Assembly: GCA_016295005.1 (NCBI GenBank)
Contig: JAEDMA010000094.1
Span: 1-5,251 of the forward strand
DNA from: Christensenellaceae bacterium
GTDB taxonomy: Bacteria > Bacillota > Clostridia > Christensenellales > Borkfalkiaceae
Direction of reading: 5' to 3'
Length of the DNA stretch: 5,251 nucleotides
The position numbers and the translations under genes were made by a program. Positions 1 through 5,030 of this stretch are shown here, in pieces. The notes beneath the pieces were generated by a model that searched no databases, was not told the origin of the DNA, and saw only the letters and a program-made list of their open reading frames with translations. The stretch's first letter is position 1. Every line of letters starts with the position of its first letter.

Positions 1-864
1 GTCGTTTACGTCCATACCGCTCGAAAGCAACAATCCGAATCCCCTTGCGAACCTTGCTGTTATAAGGTTTACGTTGATTTTTTTAAATATCGGGAAATTA
101 ACTTTAATCCAATCGTAAATATATCTTCCCTTTTCCGTCTTTCCGAACAGGAACAACAAAACCGCCAACACGACTATTCCCGCAAGCAGATAAAGCCAGT
201 TATTCAGCAAAAAGTCTGACAAAGTAAATATAACTTTCGAAAATCCTTGTTCGGGTATACCTAAATCGTTAAGGGTTTTTCTGAAAGTCGGGATAACGTA
301 GGTAAGCATCAATATAACTATGCCTATCATCATACAGAAAAGAAAAATCGGGTAAGCGAACGCCGTTTTTACTTTTCTTTTAAGAGCGCGATCCTTTTCG
401 TAATAATCGGCGAGCGAAGACATAACTTCGTCGAGCCTGCCGCTGTTTTCACCGATTTTAATCATCGAGTGGAAAAAGTTCGGGAACACGTTTTTATGCT
501 TTGCCAAAGCGTCGGAAAGCATCTGCCCGCCTTTTACGTCGTCGTATACGACGTTTAACAAAGACTTAAAATAATTCGAAAAATTCTGTTCTTTCAATAT
601 TTCTATAGCGCCTAATAACGATATGCCCGAATTAAGCATTATCGAATACTGACGACAAAAAAGCGTCAGTTCGGAAATGTTTACCTTGCCCGTTCCGAGA
701 GTGAAAAAAGCCGAAGGAGTTTTACCCGTATAGAGTTTTGCCGAAACGAGATACAAACCTTGTCTTGAAAGTTGTACTGCAAGGTCGTCTTCGTCTTTCG
801 CGAGAAAGTAACCTTTCTTTTTTTCTTTATTATTATTTAACGCAACGTATTTATATTGTTTCAT
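1..864 (-). CDS. pilC: Type IV pilus / type II secretion inner-membrane platform protein (PilC/GspF family), partial at the left edge
   Basis: The first 288 codons of a polytopic membrane protein are present and the frame is still open at base 1. The family forms the cytoplasmic-membrane platform that couples the assembly ATPase to pilin polymerisation. The N-terminus MKQYKYVALN is followed by a short alpha/beta region. The first T2SSF domain spans about residues 65-190, with the signature FCRQYSIMLNSGISLLGAIE at 69-88, then KIGENSGRLDEVM at 136-148. The first membrane helix is about 169-191, ending YVIPTF, and the second is about 222-244. The second T2SSF domain starts near 269 with TARFARGFGLLLSSGMDVND, repeating the first signature. 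Family members are usually 350-400 residues, so about 60-110 are missing. The ATG at 864-862 is preceded by AGGTGA, which overlaps the TAG stop of the peptidase gene 8 bases upstream, implying coupled translation. Family identity is secure; pilus versus competence or secretion use is inference. Confidence 0.95.
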   Translation of the reverse strand, partial: MKQYKYVALNNNKEKKKGYFLAKDEDDLAVQLSRQGLYLVSAKLYTGKTPSAFFTLGTGKVNISELTLFCRQYSIMLNSGISLLGAIEILKEQNFSNYFKSLLNVVYDDVKGGQMLSDALAKHKNVFPNFFHSMIKIGENSGRLDEVMSSLADYYEKDRALKRKVKTAFAYPIFLFCMMIGIVILMLTYVIPTFRKTLNDLGIPEQGFSKVIFTLSDFLLNNWLYLLAGIVVLAVLLFLFGKTEKGRYIYDWIKVNFPIFKKINVNLITARFARGFGLLLSSGMDVND

Positions 865-872
865 CTGTTCAC

Positions 873-1673
873 CTATACGTTTAAAATCAGGGAAGTGTAA
901 AAATCTATTATAACGTTTCCGAAAAACAGAGAAATAATCAAACCCGCTACCAAAAACGGCGCAAACGGTATTTCTCTGCTCTCTTTTTCCTTAATTTTCT
1001 TTATTATCATAAAAACGCTGCCGCTTATAGAAGCGATTAAAACGGTAAGCAATAATTTTTGCCATCCTAAAAGCAAACCGTACACTATAAGAAGTTTAAC
1101 GTCTCCACCGCCCAAAGCGTCTTTTTTCAGCCATGCTTTACCGATTAAAGCTATGCCGACAAATACTACCGCCGCGGCGCCGAAGCCGATAAGGTGCGAT
1201 ACGTAATCGTATTCGGTATCGCAAAAAATCGCCAGAACCGCAAACGGTAACGTTATAAAATGAAATCTGTCGGGAATAATCATATGCTCTATATCGATAA
1301 AAAACACGCATATGCTTATCGACGATACTATCATCGCGATTATAGCGTAAATAACGTTATCATGAAATACGTAAACGCTTAAAAGCCATAATAAAGCACT
1401 AATGATTTCAACGGCGGTATATCTGAAAGAAATTCTTTCTTTGCACGAACGACATTTCCCGCCTAAGATAATATAAGAGACGACGGGAATATTATCATAC
1501 CACCTTATTTTGCTTCCGCATTTCGGACAGTGCGACGCAGGCGTTGCAAGACTCATCGACAGAGGAACGCGGTAAATCACCACGTTAAGAAAACTGCCTA
1601 CGCATAAACCTATTATTCCGCTTAAAATGTACGTCACTACAAGATAGTAACCTTCGGGGATTGCATAAATCAT
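873..1673 (-). CDS. pilD: Prepilin peptidase (type 4 prepilin leader peptidase / N-methyltransferase, PilD/GspO/ComC family)
   Basis: This 266-residue membrane aspartic protease cuts prepilins after the glycine of the leader at the cytoplasmic face and, in members with the N-terminal domain, methylates the new N-terminus. All hallmarks are visible. GSFLNVVIYRVP lies at 26-37. The zinc-binding cysteine pairs are C49-x2-C52 and C74-x2-C77. The catalytic aspartates are D127 in DIEHMIIPD and D191 in GGGDVK. PFAPFLVAG at 236-244 is the conserved segment before the last helix. Multiple hydrophobic segments give the usual eight-helix-like profile, and the length is normal. The ATG at 1673 lies 14 bases after the stop of the PilM-like gene, with AAGGGAA and GGGAAAAG upstream as possible ribosome sites. 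Its clients are very likely the three prepilins at the start of the operon. I see no damaged motif, so it should be active. Confidence 0.97.
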   Translation of the reverse strand: MIYAIPEGYYLVVTYILSGIIGLCVGSFLNVVIYRVPLSMSLATPASHCPKCGSKIRWYDNIPVVSYIILGGKCRSCKERISFRYTAVEIISALLWLLSVYVFHDNVIYAIIAMIVSSISICVFFIDIEHMIIPDRFHFITLPFAVLAIFCDTEYDYVSHLIGFGAAAVVFVGIALIGKAWLKKDALGGGDVKLLIVYGLLLGWQKLLLTVLIASISGSVFMIIKKIKEKESREIPFAPFLVAGLIISLFFGNVIIDFYTSLILNV

Positions 1674-1687
1674 CTTTTCCCGTTCCC

Positions 1688-2839
1688 TTAAAAAACGTTA
1701 AACCCGTTATCGTTATTAAACAAAGAACCGCCGTAACAAGATAAATCGGAAACAATCTTTTCGTCGAGATTGTTTAATTGCGCGGAACAAAAGGAAATCG
1801 ATTCTTTGTAGTTCTCGTTTAATTTATCGATAATAAATTCGTACTCTTTATCTACGTTCACGTATATAAAAGACGGGTTAATAAGCGAAACTATTTTCTC
1901 GTTATCGTCTATATATCGATAAATCCATTCAGCGAACGTTTTAAGATTAGTTGCAAAAACGTCCTGTTCGTCCGCGGTAGCGGCAACAAGGCTTTCCGCT
2001 TGCTTTCTACGAATTTTTTTCGCAGCCTTATCGTAATAAAGTTCTTCTTTATCGGAATTCTCATCCAACCCGTTATCGTACGCTATTTCGTTCGATAAAG
2101 CGTTTATATATGCTTTTAACACCGCAGTTTCGGCGGCGGTATGACGAATAACGTCGTTAACGTTTACTACGTTTTCGCTTTCCAGCAAGGAAACGCCGAA
2201 AGGAATCGTTGCGCCGCAAACAGCGTTTCCGTTATATACGAATATCAGTTTTGTACTGTTTTTCTTAACGTCGGCAAATATATATCCTTTCTTCGAGTCT
2301 TTACGTAAATCTCTGAACGCCCTGATTGTCGCTTCCGAAGAAACAACGCATGTGTTCACCCCTATCTTTGCCGCAGCGCACGCCGCTTTTAATTTCATAA
2401 CCCTTTCGGCTTTTATTCCGCTGACAAAATATGTGTTGGAATTTTTATTCTTAAAAGCGCAGAACGATTTTATAAACAAGTCTTTTCTGTTTTTATATAG
2501 TCCGCATAAAGAAATTTCAAGAGTGTTTTTTATGTTTTTCCCGGCAATCACGGGAACTTCTACACAATCGGTTACGACTGCCGTTTCGGGGAAAACAACG
2601 TTTACACGAATTTTATTTATTCCGTTATTTTTTGCAAAATTTAAAATATCCGCCACTAACGCTTTATAGAACTCGTCCGAATAAGAATTAAGCAAACACG
2701 GGCGTTCTTCCTCAACGTGTTTTCCATTCGCTTCGGTCGTCAGTTTTATAATGCCTGTTTGAAAATCGAAACAAACAGTTATTAAGTTTTTGCTTTTAAA
2801 TAAAGCGGAATTATTAAAAAAAATATCAGTTAATCTCAT
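1688..2839 (-). CDS. PilM-like actin-fold (ASKHA) pilus assembly protein with degenerate nucleotide-binding motifs
   Basis: This is a 383-residue protein without signal peptide or membrane helix, so probably cytoplasmic. The layout resembles PilM, the FtsA-like protein that binds the cytoplasmic tail of PilN. A phosphate-1-like segment CFDFQTGIIKL is at 23-33. A phosphate-2-like segment at 186-204 has D190, S195, T196 and YNGN, followed by IPFGVSLLE at 212-220. A C-terminal NPSFIYVNVD is at 321-330. The usual DIG, the DxGxxT glycine and the adenosine-site GG are all missing, so ATP binding looks lost or altered. Residues about 250-292 are a charged, low-homology stretch. I choose the ATG at 2839: GGAG at 2849-2852 sits 9 bases upstream, and the ATG overlaps the preceding TGA as ATGA. 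A TTG at 2854 extends the frame by five codons but contains that ribosome site. PilM membership is inferred from weak motifs plus position; existence of the gene is secure. Confidence 0.65.
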   Translation of the reverse strand: MRLTDIFFNNSALFKSKNLITVCFDFQTGIIKLTTEANGKHVEEERPCLLNSYSDEFYKALVADILNFAKNNGINKIRVNVVFPETAVVTDCVEVPVIAGKNIKNTLEISLCGLYKNRKDLFIKSFCAFKNKNSNTYFVSGIKAERVMKLKAACAAAKIGVNTCVVSSEATIRAFRDLRKDSKKGYIFADVKKNSTKLIFVYNGNAVCGATIPFGVSLLESENVVNVNDVIRHTAAETAVLKAYINALSNEIAYDNGLDENSDKEELYYDKAAKKIRRKQAESLVAATADEQDVFATNLKTFAEWIYRYIDDNEKIVSLINPSFIYVNVDKEYEFIIDKLNENYKESISFCSAQLNNLDEKIVSDLSCYGGSLFNNDNGFNVF

Positions 2840-3225
2840 ATTATTTTTCTCCAACGCAAAAGCGTGAATTCCCCGTCGGACGATTTTCTCACGGCAACGT
2901 TAAGCCCGTCGTTATTCTCTTTATGTCTTGCCGTAAGTTCGTATATCTCTTCCGTCCCGTTACCTGTTATGGTGACGGTAACGGTGTAATCCCCGCTAAC
3001 AGAAGAACCTTCTTCGGCGGAATTTGCTTTTACGTCTTTAACAAATTCTTCGCCCATCTTCGATAGATAAACACTATCTTCAAGCTTTTTATTATAGACG
3101 TTTGCTTTATTCATGCCGAAAACGTTTACGGAAGCAATCAGCGTTATTAAAGACGATATAACCAGCATAAATAAAATTGCCGACTCTATAGCCGAGCCTT
3201 TTCTGTTTTTAAATAGCCTTTTCAT
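2836..3225 (-). CDS. Non-canonical minor prepilin / pseudopilin (GspK/PilX/ComGG-like)
   Basis: A 129-residue protein beginning with the basic leader MKRLFKNRKG, then a hydrophobic helix over about residues 11-37. This is the class III prepilin layout, with predicted cleavage after G10. The mature protein would start SAIESAILFM, placing the only nearby glutamate (E14) at +4 instead of the usual +5. The remainder (38-129) is a small hydrophilic domain with a coiled-coil-prone stretch at 40-67 and a beta-rich part at 79-101 (YTVTVTITGNG). It ends LLRWRKII; I recall, without being able to check, a late tryptophan in some ComGG/PilX-like pseudopilins. No cysteines occur. The ATG at 3225 overlaps the previous gene by 17 bases. 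An in-frame TAG two codons upstream rules out an earlier start, and no Shine-Dalgarno is visible, so translation probably depends on coupling. A TadE-like or unrelated single-pass protein is a weaker alternative. Confidence 0.75.
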   Translation of the reverse strand: MKRLFKNRKGSAIESAILFMLVISSLITLIASVNVFGMNKANVYNKKLEDSVYLSKMGEEFVKDVKANSAEEGSSVSGDYTVTVTITGNGTEEIYELTARHKENNDGLNVAVRKSSDGEFTLLRWRKII

Positions 3226-3601
3226 ATTCTATGTTTATAAAAACTTTGTCCGGAAGTCTTTTCCCGACGGCACTAAACACGTTGGCATCGAAGTCAACGG
3301 TAATTACCAGTTCGACGAAGTTATCCGAATACGCAAATCGGTTGCCTTCGACAACGAATTTATCCCTAAAAGAAAGTTCGTTAAACCTTTCGTCGAATTC
3401 CGTTTTAGTATCTGCAAATTTATATAATTCTAATACCGTTTCGGTATACGAGCGCGTTTCTGCGCAGGAAACGGTTTTTAATGACGATATATTCGACGCT
3501 TTAACGATTGTAAGCGCAGATAACGAAACTATCAGAATTACCGCAAGCGAAATTATTACTTCCGCTATCGAGAACCCTTTTTTGTCTTTCACGAAGTCCA
3601 T
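3209..3601 (-). CDS. Minor prepilin / pseudopilin (GspI/PilV-like)
   Basis: A 130-residue prepilin with leader MDFVKDKKG and predicted PilD cleavage between G9 and F10. The mature N-terminus is FSIAEVIISLAVILIVSLSA: phenylalanine at +1, glutamate (E14) at +5, and a hydrophobic helix to about residue 35. All are canonical class III features. The soluble part (36-130) begins with an amphipathic extension containing C46 and finishes with beta-strand-like segments (FVELVITVDFDANVF). The EVIISLAVILIV pattern and short length resemble GspI/PilV minor pseudopilins, which join GspJ and GspK in the tip complex; this subfamily call is inference. The ATG at 3601 has GGAGG 6 bases upstream (3608-3612) and lies one base after the stop of the preceding prepilin gene. 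Its end overlaps the next gene by 17 bases. Confidence 0.88.
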   Translation of the reverse strand: MDFVKDKKGFSIAEVIISLAVILIVSLSALTIVKASNISSLKTVSCAETRSYTETVLELYKFADTKTEFDERFNELSFRDKFVVEGNRFAYSDNFVELVITVDFDANVFSAVGKRLPDKVFINIEYEKAI

Positions 3602-3602
3602 A

Positions 3603-4127
3603 TCATTCCTCCGTTACTTGCGCCGAAAAGACTTTTTTTATAAAGTCTGTGTTTTTATTTGTTTCCGATGACGGTCTGCCGTAGCTCACGTTGCATTTAA
3701 TCGCGTGACGCGTATTTATCGAATCCGTTCCAGAAATAACGCTGAAAGTCATTACCTTTACCGCTTTAACGCTTTTAGAAACGGCGGTCCCGTTCGGCAA
3801 AACGTAAAGTATTTCGCTTTCGTTTAATTTATAATAAGCAATCGAAACACCGCCTTTATACACGTTTATCTCGTTTAAATTAACCCTGAATTCATATTCG
3901 CTATCATCGTAAAACCCGATAAAATTACTGAAAGATTCCTGCGCAAAACCTATATCGTCGGAAACGGCATTGTTTTCGTTTACGATTTTCCCTTGAGCGG
4001 AAACGGTTAGCGTAAAAGAAACGGTCATTACCGCAACGATAGCAAGAACAGCAATAACGATACATATTTCGGCAATGGTATTTCCTTTCTTTAACGTATT
4101 CGTTTTTCCCGATTGAGCCGAAAACAT
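3603..4127 (-). CDS. Minor prepilin / pseudopilin (GspJ/PilW-like), first gene of the pilus operon
   Basis: A 174-residue prepilin with a 15-residue leader ending TLKKG. The predicted mature start is NTIAEICIVIAVLAIVAV, with glutamate E20 at +5 and a membrane helix over about 21-43. Residue +1 is asparagine rather than the usual phenylalanine or methionine. The soluble domain is beta-rich. The order of segments (EFRVNLNEINVYKGG, IAYYKLNESEILYVL at 96-110, a hydrophobic VKVMTFSVISG at 123-133, then a final strand IKCNVSYG) recalls GspJ/PilW minor pilins, where a YY-L-x-LYR-like pattern precedes a V-x-F strand. It has one cysteine (C145), so no internal disulfide. The ATG at 4127 follows AGGCGG, about 6 bases upstream, and a promoter sits 50-80 bases upstream. 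Prepilin status is secure; the GspJ/PilW assignment is inference. Confidence 0.88.
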   Translation of the reverse strand: MFSAQSGKTNTLKKGNTIAEICIVIAVLAIVAVMTVSFTLTVSAQGKIVNENNAVSDDIGFAQESFSNFIGFYDDSEYEFRVNLNEINVYKGGVSIAYYKLNESEILYVLPNGTAVSKSVKAVKVMTFSVISGTDSINTRHAIKCNVSYGRPSSETNKNTDFIKKVFSAQVTEE

Positions 4128-4179
4128 TTTTACCGCCTTTACTTCCTTTTTAAGATTAAACTATTCCTTTTACTTTTTT

Positions 4180-4208
4180 AATATATCACTTTTTAGCGTT
4201 TATGTAAA
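4180..4208 (-). promoter_or_regulatory. Sigma-A-type promoter of the pilus operon
   Basis: On the minus strand TTTACA (4208-4203) and TATATT (4185-4180) are separated by exactly 17 bases. Each hexamer differs from the vegetative consensus at one position. The predicted transcription start is near 4172, giving a leader of about 45 bases before the ATG at 4127. It is the only good promoter match I saw directly upstream of the six-gene run and lies just after the terminator at 4242-4272, so the operon has its own start. No operator-like palindrome is evident inside it. Confidence 0.7.
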
Positions 4209-4235
4209 TGATTTTTTATTAAAAACCATCGTATA

Positions 4236-4272
4236 CAAAAAGGGTTCGATACTTTTTTTGCGTATCAAACCC
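4236..4272 (-). terminator. Rho-independent terminator separating the small-gene region from the pilus operon
   Basis: Minus-strand GGGTTTGATAC (4272-4262) pairs with GTATCGAACCC (4252-4242) across a nine-base loop GCAAAAAAA and is followed at once by TTTTTG. As minus-strand RNA the stem is 11 bp with one U-G wobble. As plus-strand RNA the same position is a C-A mismatch and no T tract follows. The element therefore points to minus-strand transcription arriving from the right, which supports a transcript over 4273-4790. Confidence 0.75.
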
Positions 4273-4399
4273 GAATATATATGCGAAAACAAATAAAAAC
4301 ACTTTACACCTCTTTATATTTTTCAGAACATTATAAATGTTACACGAACAAAGATTTACGTTTTTTATTTTTCGTTAAAACAACTTACAATCGCAGTTT

Positions 4400-4570
4400 T
4401 TATGCTTGCCGGATTTTTAACGTTAACGCGCTTCTTTTTGCGTCGTTGAGGATAAACCTTTGCCCGTTTTCTATTTCTTTGTATTTAAGAAAATAAACAT
4501 CCCTACTGTATTTCTTTAAAAAGATATAGCACCCGTCGTCTTTTTTTCTGCCAAAAAACACAAATTTCAT
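4400..4570 (-). CDS. Candidate small protein, 56 residues, unknown function
   Basis: An ATG-to-TAA frame encodes a basic, aromatic-rich peptide beginning MKFVFFGRKKDDGCYIFLKK and ending LTLKIRQA. It has charged and hydrophobic alternation (YFLKYKEIE) and no long membrane helix, so it looks like a small soluble globular or ribbon-like domain. Its codons (GAC, AAC, GGG, GCG, TTA, ACG) resemble those of the pilus genes, unlike a random A/T-rich frame. Against it, no Shine-Dalgarno precedes the ATG, and a stop five codons upstream excludes a longer form. It lies on the same strand as all neighbours, between a candidate promoter and a strong terminator. I do not recognise a family; it could also be a decayed gene end or chance. 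Confidence 0.42.
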   Translation of the reverse strand: MKFVFFGRKKDDGCYIFLKKYSRDVYFLKYKEIENGQRFILNDAKRSALTLKIRQA

Positions 4571-4590
4571 TTGTTCGAAAAATTAGAGTA

Positions 4591-4620
4591 AACTTTTCCC
4601 CGTCACACTCGCAAAAAGTT
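4591..4620 (-). other. Small hairpin between the two candidate small genes
   Basis: AACTTTT (4620-4614) can pair with AAAAGTT (4597-4591) around a 16-base loop, with TTTTT a few bases further on (minus strand). The stem is A/T-rich and only 7 bp, too weak for confident termination. It could attenuate or protect an upstream transcript, or be chance. Confidence 0.25.
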
Positions 4621-4720
4621 ATTTTTTAATTTTCTTGCGTAATATACCATAACGTTTAATTCCCGTAACGTAAGGTAAATTTTCGTTTACTATTTTATAA
4701 ACGTCAGACAAAACAGCCAT
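4619..4720 (-). CDS. Candidate small basic protein, 33 residues, unknown function
   Basis: An ATG at 4720 with GAGAG six bases upstream (4727-4731) opens a 33-codon frame beginning MAVLSDVYKIVNENLPYV and ending RKKIKK. The N-terminal half is mildly amphipathic and the tail is strongly basic. An in-frame ATG at 4726 would add two residues but abuts the ribosome site, so the later start is preferred. It is about 60 bases downstream of a candidate promoter and followed after 48 bases by the 56-residue frame, so the two might be co-transcribed. The stop codon lies at the foot of a small hairpin (4591-4620). I recognise no family; it could be a regulatory peptide, a gene remnant or chance. Confidence 0.35.
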   Translation of the reverse strand: MAVLSDVYKIVNENLPYVTGIKRYGILRKKIKK

Positions 4721-4786
4721 ATTCATCTCTCATTAAAACTGATTTTTAATAGTTTACCATATTTCCGTTCTAAAATTAACTTAACG

Positions 4787-4814
4787 ATTATATCGAAACA
4801 ATATATTGTATAAA
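4787..4814 (-). promoter_or_regulatory. Candidate promoter of the small-gene region, overlapping a 12-bp palindrome
   Basis: Minus-strand TTTATA (4814-4809, four of six consensus bases) and a perfect TATAAT (4792-4787) are 16 bases apart. The palindrome ACAATATATTGT (4798-4809) fills most of the spacer, a position where a dimeric repressor could block RNA polymerase. Transcription from about 4780 would cover both small frames and end at 4242-4272. The region is A/T-rich, so promoter-like hexamers arise by chance; the downstream terminator is the main support. Confidence 0.4.
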
Positions 4815-4823
4815 GTAAGCCGA

Positions 4824-4854
4824 AAGACCCAAGGGAACCGTCTCGGTTTGTCTT
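4824..4854. repeat. Interrupted hairpin next to the terminator
   Basis: AAGAC (4824-4828) is complementary to GTCTT (4850-4854), and inside it AACCG (4836-4840) to CGGTT (4844-4848) around a three-base loop. The two stems are separated by an asymmetric internal bulge. It directly follows the terminator in the minus-strand direction and could belong to a structured RNA; no known family is recognised. Confidence 0.3.
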
Positions 4855-4860
4855 AAAAGA

Positions 4861-4895
4861 AAAACGAACTCAAGATTTTCTCTTAGGTTCGTTTT
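4861..4895. terminator. Bidirectional Rho-independent terminator
   Basis: AAAACGAAC (4861-4869) pairs with GTTCGTTTT (4887-4895). The stem continues after a mismatch and a G-T wobble with AAGA/TCTT around a five-base loop. Minus-strand RNA ends in UUUUUCUUUU and plus-strand RNA in UUUUAUU, so it can act both ways. On the minus strand it is the first good terminator after the membrane protein gene, whose stop is about 135 bases upstream. Confidence 0.65.
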
Positions 4896-4898
4896 ATT

Positions 4899-4994
4899 CT
4901 TGTATGTAAGTAATCTAAAATTTTGATACCATTTTACAATGGGTGCAAATTTTAGAGTTATCGGTTCATTTTCATACAAGGGTTTGCACCCATT
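4899..4994. repeat. Nested inverted-repeat block with two competing foldings
   Basis: Three concentric complementary pairs occur: CTTGTATG (4899-4906) with CATACAAG (4973-4980), TCTAAAATTT (4914-4923) with AAATTTTAGA (4947-4956), and ACCATT (4928-4933) with AATGG (4938-4942). Together they make an 82-base imperfect hairpin. A separate 12-bp perfect pair, AATGGGTGCAAA (4938-4949) with TTTGCACCCATT (4983-4994), uses some of the same bases and cannot form at the same time. The block lies between the membrane protein stop and the terminator at 4861-4895. It may be a structured 3' untranslated region, a small RNA, or a short palindromic mobile repeat. No protein coding is evident. Confidence 0.5.
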
Positions 4995-5002
4995 TTAGTT
5001 CG

Positions 5003-5018
5003 ACAAATTGGAATTTGT
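5003..5018. repeat. 16-bp near-palindrome
   Basis: ACAAATT (5003-5009) and AATTTGT (5012-5018) are perfect inverted repeats around a two-base centre, about 12 bases after the membrane protein stop. The two-base centre is too tight for a full RNA hairpin and fits a dimeric DNA-binding site better, but there is no promoter here. Chance in A/T-rich DNA is possible. Confidence 0.3.
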
Positions 5019-5030
5019 TTGTGTAATTTA

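Noticed and set aside
873..1673. Prophage or bifunctional fusion status for the peptidase gene
   Set aside because: Length, cysteine pairs and both catalytic aspartates match an ordinary full-length prepilin peptidase.
2352..2669. Plus-strand open frame of 105 codons
   Set aside because: It lies wholly antisense to the PilM-like gene, with phenylalanine-rich low-complexity composition typical of a shadow frame.
3113..3427. Plus-strand open frame of 104 codons
   Set aside because: It is antisense to two prepilin genes with clear cleavage sites and overlaps another plus-strand frame; it has no ribosome site or recognisable pattern.
3231..3671. Plus-strand open frame of 146 codons, serine/threonine-rich
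   Set aside because: It is antisense to the I-like and J-like prepilin genes; the composition reflects the complementary codons of those genes.
4281..4496. Plus-strand open frame of 71 codons
   Set aside because: Composition is random-looking, rich in F, Y, L and K. It runs against the terminator direction and overlaps the better-supported minus-strand 56-codon frame.
4788..4979. Minus-strand open frame of 63 codons
   Set aside because: It reads straight through the nested inverted repeats and the terminator hairpin, so its sequence is dictated by structure; no Shine-Dalgarno is present before its ATG.
4820..5030. CRISPR array, tRNA or complete insertion sequence in the repeat-rich region
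   Set aside because: Repeats are inverted and nested, not regularly spaced direct repeats. There is no cloverleaf with a TTCRA arm and no transposase coding. A short non-coding palindromic element remains possible.
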